A DNA stretch of 10,276 nucleotides from Actinomycetes bacterium (GTDB lineage Bacteria; Actinomycetota; Actinomycetes; Actinomycetales; Cellulomonadaceae): positions 1 to 10,276 of the forward strand of contig JAEWCA010000338.1 in assembly GCA_023390875.1 (NCBI GenBank), given 5' to 3'. The position numbers and the translations under genes were made by a program. Below the pieces are notes generated by a model that had not been told where the DNA came from, ran no database searches, and saw only the letters and a list, made by a program, of their open reading frames with translations. Positions 1 to 7,124 of this stretch are shown in pieces. How positions within the stretch are numbered: the stretch's first letter is position 1; each line of letters opens with the position of its first letter.

Positions 1-434
1 CCGGTGAGCTGGACGGCGCGGCACGGGGCGAGGCGCCGCAGCTCGCGGCTCATCGCGATGAGCGAGCGCGCCCAGCCCAGACCCAGCACGTCGTCGGCGG
101 TGACGATCTCGGACAGCAGGTCGGCGGCGGCGGACCCGACCTGCTCGCGCAGCACGACGTCGTCGTCCGCGAGCGTGTCGACGACGATCGCGTGCTGCAG
201 GCCGAACGCGTCGCGCAGCTCGCCCGACAGGTCGACGTCGATCACGCCGGGGTGCCGGATCTCGAGGTGCACCATGCCGCTCGCGCGCGCCTGCTCCAGG
301 AGCCGCGCGACCTTGAACCGGCTGAGGTGCAGCTCCTGCGCGATGTCGAGCTTGGAGCGTCCGTCGAGGTAGTAGCGCCGGGCGACGGACGCGGTGAGGA
401 CGAGCTGCGCCGGGCCCACCGACGACTGCGCCAT
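1..434 (-). CDS. SorC-family sugar-responsive transcriptional regulator, N-terminal part (3' end beyond window)
   Basis: Transcription factor expected to control the adjacent polyol operon. The reading frame opens at an ATG at 434-432 and stays open to the window edge, giving 144 visible residues. It starts MAQSSVGPAQLVLTASVARR. Residues about 19-55 form a helix-turn-helix of the SorC/DeoR type, with YYLDGRSKLDIAQELHLSR and then KVARLLEQARASGMV. From about residue 60 the start of the effector-binding domain follows (LRDAFGLQHAIVVDT, then VLGLGWARSLIAMSREL); in this family that domain binds phosphorylated or free sugars. A ribosome binding site GGAAGG (446-441) sits 6 bases before the start. 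The gene is divergent from the solute-binding protein gene, with a 123-bp spacer holding paired palindromes. Full-length family members have about 310-330 residues, so more than half lies outside the window. Family assignment is firm; the link to mannitol or sorbitol is inferred from context. Confidence 0.88.
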   Translation of the reverse strand, partial: MAQSSVGPAQLVLTASVARRYYLDGRSKLDIAQELHLSRFKVARLLEQARASGMVHLEIRHPGVIDVDLSGELRDAFGLQHAIVVDTLADDDVVLREQVGSAAADLLSEIVTADDVLGLGWARSLIAMSRELRRLAPCRAVQLT

Positions 435-446
435 GGTCGTCCTTCC

Positions 447-458
447 GCTCATCTGAGC
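447..458. promoter_or_regulatory. Candidate operator site 1, palindrome GCTCATCTGAGC
   Basis: Palindrome with 5-bp arms GCTCA/TGAGC around a 2-bp centre. It lies immediately upstream of the ribosome binding site of the SorC-type regulator gene. It is the exact reverse complement of a second site at 527-538, with centres 80 bp apart. Its position fits autoregulation by the regulator. Assignment to that regulator is inference from location and symmetry. Confidence 0.55.
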
Positions 459-483
459 ACGAGAGGACCAGTTTGCCGGATGA

Positions 484-494
484 GATGCGGCATC
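484..494. promoter_or_regulatory. Central palindrome GATGC-G-GCATC in the divergent spacer
   Basis: Perfect 5-bp arms around one base, lying between the two GCTCA-NN-TGAGC sites. It has a different sequence from them, although GATGAG just before it resembles part of their arms. It could be a third regulator site or part of a promoter. No convincing -35/-10 pair was recognised in the spacer. Confidence 0.25.
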
Positions 495-526
495 CGCTCG
501 ACGGGAGAGACTGTGAGACGTCACCC

Positions 527-538
527 GCTCAGATGAGC
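527..538. promoter_or_regulatory. Candidate operator site 2, palindrome GCTCAGATGAGC
   Basis: Same GCTCA-NN-TGAGC architecture as site 1, in inverted orientation. It lies 5 bases upstream of the AAGGGGGG ribosome binding site (544-551) of the solute-binding protein gene. A repressor bound here would block transcription of the polyol operon or its early elongation. Together with site 1 it could support looping across the spacer. Confidence 0.55.
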
Positions 539-557
539 GATCCAAGGGGGGATCGGC

Positions 558-1934
558 GTGACGCACACGAGATCGAGCACCCGGCGGCGCCGGCTCGCCG
601 CACTGACCACGGTCGCCGCGCTCACGGCCCTCGGCGGCTGCGCCGGGTGGGGCAGCGTCGGCGGCGGCGGGGCGGACAGCATCTCCGTCCTCATGGTGAA
701 CAACCCGCAGATGGTCGACCTGCAGTCGCTCACCGCGGAGCACTTCACCGCCGAGACGGGCATCCGCGTGAACTTCACGGTGCTGCCCGAGAACGACGTG
801 CGCGACAAGATCAGCCAGGAGTTCTCCAGCCAGGCCGGGCAGTACGACGTCGCGTCGCTCAGCAACTTCGAGATCCCCATCTACGCGCGCAGCAAGTGGA
901 TCGCGCCGCTCGACGAGCACATCGCCGCCGACCCCGGGTTCGACCAGCAGGACGTGCTGCCGCCCATGGTCACGTCGCTCAGCGGCGACGACGGCAAGGT
1001 GTACGGGGAGCCGTTCTACGGCGAGTCGTCGTTCCTCATGTACCGCAAGGACGTGCTCGACGCCGCCGGGATCACGATGCCGGACCACCCGACGTGGACG
1101 CAGGTCGCCGACATCGCCGCGAAGGTCGACGGCGCGCAGCCCGGCATGGCCGGCATCTGCCTGCGCGGCCAGCCCGGGTGGGGACAGCTGTTCGCTCCCC
1201 TGACGACCGTCGTCAACACGTTCGGCGGGACGTGGTTCACCGACGACTGGCAGGCCGAGGTCAACGACCTGCCGTTCCGCCAGGCCACGGCGTTCTACGT
1301 CGACCTCGTGCGCGAGCACGGCGAGAACGGCGCGCCGCAGGCCGGGTTCACGGAGTGCCTCAACAACCTCATCCAGGGCAACGTCGCCATGTGGTACGAC
1401 GCGACGTCGGCCGCGGGGTCGCTCGAGGCCGACGACTCCCCCGTCAAGGGCAAGATCGGGTACGCCGCCGCGCCCGTCGAGAAGACCGACGCGTCGGGCT
1501 GGCTGTACACGTGGGCGTGGGCGATCCAGCAGGCCAGCGACCGCAAGGACGACGCCTGGAAGTTCATCTCGTGGGCGTCGGGCAAGGACTACGAGAGGCT
1601 CGTCGGCGAGACGAAGGGCTGGTCGCGCGTGCCCGCGGGGAAGCGGGCGTCGACCTACGAGATCCCTGAGTACCTGGACGTGTCGTCCGCGTTCGCGCAG
1701 CCCGCCGTCGACGCGATCCGGTCGGCCGACCCGCTGGACCCCGGCGTGCAGCCCCGGCCGGCACCCGGCATCCAGTTCGTCGACATCCCGGAGTTCCCCG
1801 CGCTCGGCACGCAGGTCTCCCAGTTCGTCAGCTCCGCGATCGCGGGGCAGATCACCGTCGACCAGGCCCTCGATCAAGGGCAGCACTACGCCGAGGACGT
1901 CGCCGAGCGCTACCGGGCGCGCGTCGGCTCGTGA
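558..1934 (+). CDS. smoE: Polyol (mannitol/sorbitol-type) ABC transporter, solute-binding lipoprotein
   Basis: Extracytoplasmic binding protein that would capture a sugar alcohol and deliver it to the permeases encoded next. It has 458 residues, typical for the MalE/UgpB-like (SBP_bac_1) group. The N-terminus is an Arg-rich n-region (STRRRRLAAL), a short hydrophobic stretch, and a lipobox LGGC with Cys28 as the likely lipidated residue. The consecutive arginines leave Tat export possible. The block beginning VLPENDVRDKISQEF and the segments YDVASLSNFEIPIYA, YGEPFYGESSFLMYRKD and GWLYTWAWAI resemble SmoE/MtlE mannitol/sorbitol-binding proteins as I know them. The start is GTG at 558, chosen because AAGGGGGG (544-551) is well spaced before it. 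The neighbouring mannitol dehydrogenase supports a polyol substrate. Family is firm; the substrate could also be arabinitol or a related polyol. The symbol follows the Rhodobacter smo system. Confidence 0.85.
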   Translation: MTHTRSSTRRRRLAALTTVAALTALGGCAGWGSVGGGGADSISVLMVNNPQMVDLQSLTAEHFTAETGIRVNFTVLPENDVRDKISQEFSSQAGQYDVASLSNFEIPIYARSKWIAPLDEHIAADPGFDQQDVLPPMVTSLSGDDGKVYGEPFYGESSFLMYRKDVLDAAGITMPDHPTWTQVADIAAKVDGAQPGMAGICLRGQPGWGQLFAPLTTVVNTFGGTWFTDDWQAEVNDLPFRQATAFYVDLVREHGENGAPQAGFTECLNNLIQGNVAMWYDATSAAGSLEADDSPVKGKIGYAAAPVEKTDASGWLYTWAWAIQQASDRKDDAWKFISWASGKDYERLVGETKGWSRVPAGKRASTYEIPEYLDVSSAFAQPAVDAIRSADPLDPGVQPRPAPGIQFVDIPEFPALGTQVSQFVSSAIAGQITVDQALDQGQHYAEDVAERYRARVGS

Positions 1935-1941
1935 CGAGCCG
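1925..1941 (+). other. Intercistronic hairpin spanning the binding-protein stop codon
   Basis: CGGCTCG, then the TGA stop codon, then CGAGCCG: a perfect 7-bp stem whose 3-base loop is the stop codon itself. There is no T-rich tail, so it is not a typical intrinsic terminator. In many binding-protein-dependent transporters, a hairpin after the binding-protein gene protects the upstream mRNA and lowers permease expression. The same role is inferred here. Confidence 0.5.
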
Positions 1942-1988
1942 GGCACCGGCCGCACCACGGACGCAGCACGCAGGGGGAAGGGGCAACG

Positions 1989-2951
1989 ATGAGTGTCGCC
2001 GTCGACACAGGCAAGCCACCGCAGCGTGAGCTGCGCGGGGACGCGTCGCCCGCGCTCGCCCGCTCGGCCGCATGGGCACGACGTGGCCCGCTGCTGCCCG
2101 CACTGGTGTTCACGATCGTCATGACGCAGCTGCCGTTCGTGGCGACGCTGGTCATCTCGTTCATGAACTGGAACGCGTACTACCCGGACGAGCGCAGCTT
2201 CGCGGGGTTCGACAACTTCCGGCGGGTCTTCACCGACCAGAACATGTGGGACTCGGTCGTCACGACGATCGAGCTCACGGTCACCGTGGTCGTCGCGAGC
2301 GTCGTCCTCGGGCTGCTCATCGCGCTGCTGCTCGACCGGACGTTCTGGGGCCGCGGCATCGTCCGGACGATGCTCATCGCACCGTTCCTCGTGGTGCCCG
2401 TGGCGTCCGCGCTCGTCTTCAAGCACGCGATCTACAACCCGGAGTACGGGCTGATCAACGGCACGATCACCTGGGTGTGGGGGCTCTTCGGGGACGACAC
2501 TCCCCCGCAGCCGGACTGGATCAGCCAGTTCCCGCTCCTGACGATCCAGCTCAACCTCATCTGGCAGTGGACGCCGTTCATGATGCTGATCCTGCTGGCG
2601 GGGCTGCAGAGCCGGCCGCTCGACGTGATCGAGGCGGCCCGGATCGACGGCGCCGGCCCGTTCCAGATCTTCCGCTCGATGACGCTCCCGCACCTGAGGC
2701 AGTACCTCGAGCTGGGTGCGCTGCTCGGCTCGATCTACGTGGTCCAGAACTTCGACGCCGTGTTCACGATCACGTCCGGCGGGCTCGGCACGGCCAACCT
2801 GCCGTACACGATCTACACGACGTTCTACAACGCGCAGGACTACGGCCTGGCCTCGGCGGCCGGCGTGGTCGTCGTCGTCGGCACGATCCTCATCGCGACG
2901 TTCGCGCTGCGCACGGTGTCCAGCCTGTTCCGAGAGGAGGGCGGCCGATGA
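1989..2951 (+). CDS. smoF: Polyol ABC transporter permease, MalF/UgpA type
   Basis: First inner-membrane subunit of the importer, 320 residues. Hydrophobic segments at about residues 34-58, 89-115, 121-147, 180-206, 237-260 and 285-308 give the usual six-helix layout. The cytoplasmic EAA loop that docks to the ATPase is at residues 215-237 and begins EAARIDGAGPFQIFRSMTLP, with the conserved glycine and LP. The ATG at 1989 is preceded by a purine-rich ribosome binding site GGGGAAGGGG (1974-1983). The gene starts 54 bases after the binding-protein stop, with a hairpin in between. Its TGA overlaps the next start (ATGA). Family and role are firm; the mannitol/sorbitol specificity comes from the neighbours. 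Confidence 0.88.
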   Translation: MSVAVDTGKPPQRELRGDASPALARSAAWARRGPLLPALVFTIVMTQLPFVATLVISFMNWNAYYPDERSFAGFDNFRRVFTDQNMWDSVVTTIELTVTVVVASVVLGLLIALLLDRTFWGRGIVRTMLIAPFLVVPVASALVFKHAIYNPEYGLINGTITWVWGLFGDDTPPQPDWISQFPLLTIQLNLIWQWTPFMMLILLAGLQSRPLDVIEAARIDGAGPFQIFRSMTLPHLRQYLELGALLGSIYVVQNFDAVFTITSGGLGTANLPYTIYTTFYNAQDYGLASAAGVVVVVGTILIATFALRTVSSLFREEGGR

Positions 2952-3841
2952 GCGCCGTCACGGACGTCGGTCCGATCCCCGCCACCCGCACCCCCGCCGG
3001 CAAGCCCCGGCGTGACCGCCGCCCGCGCGGCTCGGTCGCGCTCGGCATCGTCGCGTGGCTCGTCGGGCTGCTGTTCCTCGTGCCCGTCGCGTGGATGGTC
3101 CTCACGTCCTTCCACAGCGAGGCCGACGCGGCGACGAACCCGCCGAGCGTGCTCGCGCCGCTGACCCTGCAGGGCTACAAGGAGTTCTTCGGGGCGTCGT
3201 CGGGCGCGAGCCCGTGGCCGTCGCTCGCGAACTCGGTGAGCGCGGCGGTCGGGTCCACGATCCTCGTGCTCGTCCTCGCGATCCCCGCCGCGTACGCGCT
3301 GTCGATCCGGCCGGTGCGCAAGTGGACCGACGTGATGTTCTTCTTCCTGTCCACCAAGATGCTGCCCGCGGTCGCCGGACTGCTGCCCGTCTACCTGTTC
3401 GCGCAGTGGGTGGGCCTGCTCGACAACATCTGGTGGCTCGGGCTCCTGTACACCGTGATGAACCTGCCCATCGCGGTGTGGATGATGCGCTCGTTCCTCG
3501 CCGAGGTGCCGGGCGAGATGCTCGAGGCCGCGCAGATGGACGGCGCCGGGCTCCTGCGGTCGCTGCGGGAGATCGTCATGCCCGTCGTGTCGCCCGGCAT
3601 CGCCGCGACCGCGCTCATCTGCTTCATCTTCAGCTGGAACGAGCTGCTGTTCGCCCGGGTGCTCACCGCGACGGTCGCCCAGACGGCGCCCGTGTACCTC
3701 ACCGGGTTCGTCACGAGCCAGGGACTGTTCCTCGCGAAGGTGTGCGCGGCGTCGCTCGTCGTGTCGCTGCCCGTGCTCATCGCCGGGTTCGCGGCGCAGG
3801 ACAAGCTCGTGCAGGGCCTCTCGATGGGGGCGGTGAAGTGA
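2948..3841 (+). CDS. smoG: Polyol ABC transporter permease, MalG type
   Basis: Second inner-membrane subunit, 297 residues, pairing with the upstream permease. A basic cytoplasmic N-terminus (KPRRDRRPRG) leads into a first membrane helix at about residues 29-52. Further helices lie near 95-117, 128-156, 160-180, 220-240 and 266-283. The EAA loop is at residues 193-217 and begins EAAQMDGAGLLRSLREIVMP. The C-terminal tail VQGLSMGAVK is typical of MalG-like permeases. The frame is open far upstream, but the start is taken as ATG 2948: GAGAGGAGG at 2932-2940 is an excellent ribosome binding site, the ATG overlaps the preceding TGA, and residues before it look like out-of-frame GC-rich translation. 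The stop overlaps the next gene's GTG start. No ATPase gene follows, unlike smoEFGK and mtlEFGK operons. Confidence 0.9.
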   Translation: MSAVTDVGPIPATRTPAGKPRRDRRPRGSVALGIVAWLVGLLFLVPVAWMVLTSFHSEADAATNPPSVLAPLTLQGYKEFFGASSGASPWPSLANSVSAAVGSTILVLVLAIPAAYALSIRPVRKWTDVMFFFLSTKMLPAVAGLLPVYLFAQWVGLLDNIWWLGLLYTVMNLPIAVWMMRSFLAEVPGEMLEAAQMDGAGLLRSLREIVMPVVSPGIAATALICFIFSWNELLFARVLTATVAQTAPVYLTGFVTSQGLFLAKVCAASLVVSLPVLIAGFAAQDKLVQGLSMGAVK

Positions 3842-5310
3842 CCGTGAAGCTGAACCCGGAGAACCTCGGCGCACTGTCGCCGGACGTCGCGGTGCCGTCG
3901 TACGACCGCAGCCAGGTGACCGCCGGTGTCGTGCACGTCGGCGTCGGCGGGTTCCACCGCGCCCACCAGGCGCTCTACCTGGACCGGCTGATGAACGACG
4001 GCAAGGCCCTCGACTGGGGCATCTGCGGGGTGGGCGTGCTGCCGCACGACCGCCGGATGGCCGAGGTGCTCACCGAGCAGGGCGGCCTGTACACGCTCGT
4101 CGTCAAGCACCCCGACGGCCGGTGGGAGCCGCGCGTGATCGGGTCGATCGTCGACTTCCTGCTCGCGCCGGACGACCCGCACGCGGTGATCGAGCGGATG
4201 GCCGACCCGGCGACACGCATCGTGTCGCTCACCATCACCGAGGGCGGGTACAACTTCCACGCGGTGACGGGCGAGTTCGACGCGCAGCAGCCCGACGTGC
4301 GGCACGACCTCGAGCCGGGCACCGTGCCGAGGACCACGTTCGGCCTCGTCACCGAGGCGCTCGCCCGCCGCCGCGACCGCGGCGTGCCGCCGTTCACGGT
4401 CCTGTCGTGCGACAACATCCAGGGCAACGGCGACATGGCGCGCCGCAGCTTCGGGGCGTTCGCGCGGCTGCGCGACGCCGAGCTCGGAGAGTTCGTCGAC
4501 GCGCACGTCAGGTTCCCGAACTGCATGGTCGACCGGATCACGCCCGTGACCACCGACGACGACCGCGCCGAGCTGGCCCGGCGCTTCGGCGTCGAGGACG
4601 GCTGGCCCGTGGTCTGCGAGCCCTTCCTGCAGTGGGTGCTCGAGGACGCGTTCGCCGAGCGGCCGCCGTTCGAGGACGCCGGCGTGCAGATGGTCGAGGA
4701 CGTCGAGCCGTACGAGCTCATGAAGCTGCGGCTGCTCAACGCGTCGCACCAGGCCGTCGCCTACTTCGGGTACCTCGCCGGGTACCGCCTCGTGCACGAC
4801 GCCTGCCAGGACCCGCTGTTCGCCGACTTCCTGCTCGCGTACATGGACCGCGAGGCGACCCCGTCGCTCGAGCCGGTGCCGGGCATCGACCTCGACGCGT
4901 ACAAGCACGAGCTCATCGCCCGGTTCTCGAACGCGCAGGTCCGCGACACGCTCGCCCGGCTGTGCGCCGAGAGCTCCGACCGCATCCCCAAGTGGCTGCT
5001 GCCGGTCATCCGGTACAACCTCGCGCACGACGGCGAGATCCGGCTGTCCAGCGCCGTCGTCGCGAGCTGGGCCCGGTACGCCGAGGCCGAGGACGAGGAC
5101 GGGCAGCGGATCGAGGTGGTCGACCGGCTGCGCGACACCCTCACGGCGACCGTCCGGACCCAGCGGGACGACCCGCTCGCGTTCCTGCGCAACCGCGAGC
5201 TGTTCGGGGACCTCGTCGACGAGCCCCGGTTCACGCAGGCGTACCTCGCGGCGCTCGAGTCGCTGCACACCAAGGGCGCCCGGGCGACGCTCGAGGAGCT
5301 CATGTCCTGA
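3838..5310 (+). CDS. mtlK: Mannitol 2-dehydrogenase (long-chain polyol dehydrogenase)
   Basis: NAD(P)-linked cytoplasmic oxidation of a free polyol, most likely D-mannitol to D-fructose. It has 490 residues, the family's usual size. The N-terminal Rossmann region has GVGGFHRAH at residues 35-43. SCDNIQGNG places Asn193 at the position of the family's active-site Asn. The catalytic signature K-x4-N-x2-H is at Lys296, Asn301 and His304 (KLRLLNASH), matching Lys295/Asn300/His303 of Pseudomonas fluorescens mannitol 2-dehydrogenase within one number. The C-terminal helical domain contains RFSNAQVRDTLARL and the KWLLPVIRYNL segment. Start taken as GTG 3838, overlapping the permease stop as GTGA; GTG 3844 is an alternative two codons later. 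It is the last gene of the operon. D-arabinitol or sorbitol activity cannot be excluded. In other bacteria this gene has been called mtlK or mtlD. Confidence 0.9.
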   Translation: MTVKLNPENLGALSPDVAVPSYDRSQVTAGVVHVGVGGFHRAHQALYLDRLMNDGKALDWGICGVGVLPHDRRMAEVLTEQGGLYTLVVKHPDGRWEPRVIGSIVDFLLAPDDPHAVIERMADPATRIVSLTITEGGYNFHAVTGEFDAQQPDVRHDLEPGTVPRTTFGLVTEALARRRDRGVPPFTVLSCDNIQGNGDMARRSFGAFARLRDAELGEFVDAHVRFPNCMVDRITPVTTDDDRAELARRFGVEDGWPVVCEPFLQWVLEDAFAERPPFEDAGVQMVEDVEPYELMKLRLLNASHQAVAYFGYLAGYRLVHDACQDPLFADFLLAYMDREATPSLEPVPGIDLDAYKHELIARFSNAQVRDTLARLCAESSDRIPKWLLPVIRYNLAHDGEIRLSSAVVASWARYAEAEDEDGQRIEVVDRLRDTLTATVRTQRDDPLAFLRNRELFGDLVDEPRFTQAYLAALESLHTKGARATLEELMS

Positions 5311-5314
5311 CGGC

Positions 5315-5342
5315 GGGCACCGCTCGCGCCGGCCGAGCGCCC
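5315..5342. terminator. GC-rich hairpin in the convergent spacer, possible two-way terminator
   Basis: In the 42 bases between two converging stop codons, GGGC (5315-5318) and GCTCG (5322-5326) pair with CGAGC (5334-5338) and GCCC (5339-5342), with a 3-base bulge and a 7-base loop. Neither side has a T-run, so if it ends transcription it is a weak intrinsic or Rho-assisted signal, which is common in high-GC actinobacteria. Its location is the main support. Confidence 0.4.
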
Positions 5343-5352
5343 GGGAAGGCAG

Positions 5353-7122
5353 TCATGCGTGCTCGTGGCGGCGCTGCTCCTGCACGAGCCGGCGGGCGTC
5401 GCCGCCGTCGGGCTCCTGCGCCAGCCCGCGCAGCATCTGCTCGACCTTCTCGTCCGGCTGGCGGGGTGCGAGCAGCGGCACGTCGCGGTCGACGACGGCC
5501 TCGATCACGACGGGCCGGTCGGCCGCGAACGCCTGCTCCCAGGCCGGTGCGACGTCGTCCGCGTGCTCGACGCGGGTCCCCCGCAGCCCGAGCAGCTCGG
5601 CGTAGCCCGCGTAGGGGAACGACGGGACGTGCTGCGACGTGGGGAAGCGCGGGTCGCCCTCCATCTCGCGCTGCTCCCAGGACACCTCGGCGAGGTCGCC
5701 GTTGTGCAGCACGAGGACGACGAACCGCGGGTCGGCCCAGTCGCGCCACCGGTCGGCGACCGTGACGAGCTCGGCGAGCCCGTTCATCTGCATGGCGCCG
5801 TCGCCGACGAGCGCGACCACGGGCCGGTCGTCGTGCAGGAGCTTGGCGGCGATGCCGTAGGGCAGCGCGCAGCCCATCGACGCGAGCGTGCCGGACACGT
5901 GCGCGGGCACGCCTGGTGGCAGGTGCAGGAACCGCGCGTACCAGTACGTGATCGACCCGACGTCGACGGCGACCTGCGCGTCGGGCGGCAGGGCGGCGTC
6001 CAGCGCGTGCACGACGAGCTGCGGGTTGAGCCGCTCGGCCGTCTGCGCGACGCGGTGCCGGGCGACCTCGTGCCAGCCCTGCACGAACGTCTCCACCTGG
6101 GCGCGCCAGCCGTCCTTCGCGGGCAGCAGCGGCAGGAGCGCGTCGAGGGTGTCGCGGGCGTCGCCGACGAGCGCGACCTCGACGGCGTGCTTGGTGCCGA
6201 TGTGGCGGGCCGAGACGTCGATCTGCACGGCGCGCGCCTGCCCCGGCGCCGGGTAGAACTCGGTCCACGGGTCGTTGCTGCCGACGATCAGGAGCGTGTC
6301 GCACGACCCGAGCAGGTCGGCGGACGCCGTCGTGCCGAGGTGGCCCATGACGCCGCAGTGGTACGGCAGGCGCTCGTCGAGCACGGGCTTGCCGAGCAGC
6401 GACGTCGTGACGCCCGCGCCCAGCCGCTCGACGACCGCGCGCACCTGCTCGGCAGCCGCGCGACCGCCCTGGCCCAGCAGCACGGCGACGCGCTCCCCCG
6501 CCCCCAGGAGGTCCGCGGCCGCGGCGAGCTCGTCGGTCCCGGGCACCGACCGGCCGCGCGCGAACGCGGTGGACGTGGGCACGAGGCCGTGCTCGTGCCG
6601 CGGGTCGTCGGGCAGGTCCGCCTTCTGCACGTCGTGCGGGAGGATCACGGCGACCGGCGCCGACGCCGCGAGCGCGGTGCGGAACGCGTCGTCGAGGACG
6701 AGCGGCAGCTGCTCGGGGGTCATGACGGTCTGCAGGTACTCGCCGCACACGTCCTTGAGCAGCGTCGCGAGGTCGACCTCCTGGAGGTAGCCCGAGCCGA
6801 GCGCGGTGGTCACGACCTGGCCGACGAGGGCGACGACGGGGACGTGGTCGAGCTTGGCGTCGTACAGCCCGTTGAGGAGGTGGATCGCGCCGGGTCCCTG
6901 GGTGGCGAGGCACACGCCGACGCCGCCGCCGTACCTGGCGTGCCCGCTCGCCATGAACGCGGACACCTCCTCGTCCCGGGCGGTGACGAGCGCGACCTGG
7001 TCCTGCCGGCGTGCGAGGGCCGCGAGGAGCGGGTCGATGCCGTCGCCGGCGTACCCGAACACCCGGTCGACGCCCCAGTCGAGCAGGCGCGCGACGACGC
7101 CGTCGGCGACGGTGGTCGCCAC
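5353..7122 (-). CDS. Thiamine-diphosphate enzyme, pyruvate oxidase / YdaP-like
   Basis: Cytoplasmic ThDP-dependent decarboxylating enzyme of the PoxB/acetolactate synthase superfamily, 589 residues. Pyruvate is the probable substrate, giving acetate or acetyl phosphate plus CO2. The domain order is N-terminal pyrimidine-binding (about 1-170), central (about 190-325), and C-terminal pyrophosphate-binding (about 365-550). Glu51 in RDEEVSAF is the likely cofactor-activating Glu; Asp50 stands where PoxB has His. The block GVCLATQGPGAIHLLNGLYD is strongly YdaP/PoxB-like. The Mg-ThDP motif is GDGAMQMNG at 440-448, with Asn474 (LHNGD) as probable metal ligand. The C-terminus (QEQRRHEHA) shows no membrane-binding peptide like that of E. 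coli PoxB. Start is GTG 7122, 2 bases after the upstream stop, with GAGGA inside the preceding gene. Last gene of a minus-strand operon. Superfamily is certain; pyruvate oxidase versus another 2-oxoacid is not settled by sequence. Confidence 0.85.
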   Translation of the reverse strand: MATTVADGVVARLLDWGVDRVFGYAGDGIDPLLAALARRQDQVALVTARDEEVSAFMASGHARYGGGVGVCLATQGPGAIHLLNGLYDAKLDHVPVVALVGQVVTTALGSGYLQEVDLATLLKDVCGEYLQTVMTPEQLPLVLDDAFRTALAASAPVAVILPHDVQKADLPDDPRHEHGLVPTSTAFARGRSVPGTDELAAAADLLGAGERVAVLLGQGGRAAAEQVRAVVERLGAGVTTSLLGKPVLDERLPYHCGVMGHLGTTASADLLGSCDTLLIVGSNDPWTEFYPAPGQARAVQIDVSARHIGTKHAVEVALVGDARDTLDALLPLLPAKDGWRAQVETFVQGWHEVARHRVAQTAERLNPQLVVHALDAALPPDAQVAVDVGSITYWYARFLHLPPGVPAHVSGTLASMGCALPYGIAAKLLHDDRPVVALVGDGAMQMNGLAELVTVADRWRDWADPRFVVLVLHNGDLAEVSWEQREMEGDPRFPTSQHVPSFPYAGYAELLGLRGTRVEHADDVAPAWEQAFAADRPVVIEAVVDRDVPLLAPRQPDEKVEQMLRGLAQEPDGGDARRLVQEQRRHEHA

Positions 7123-7124
7123 CG

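Noticed and set aside
473..501. TTGCCG as a -35 element for the polyol operon
   Set aside because: No acceptable -10 hexamer lies 16-18 bases downstream, so a promoter could not be placed with confidence.
2072..2947. Extension of the second permease frame 876 bases upstream
   Set aside because: The extension overlaps the first permease entirely, reads as Arg/Pro/His-rich out-of-frame translation, and a strong ribosome binding site precedes ATG 2948.
3391..5268. A 625-codon minus-strand open frame opposite the mannitol dehydrogenase and second permease
   Set aside because: Shadow frame: the plus strand has the complete mannitol dehydrogenase signature, and the antisense product has no recognisable domain.
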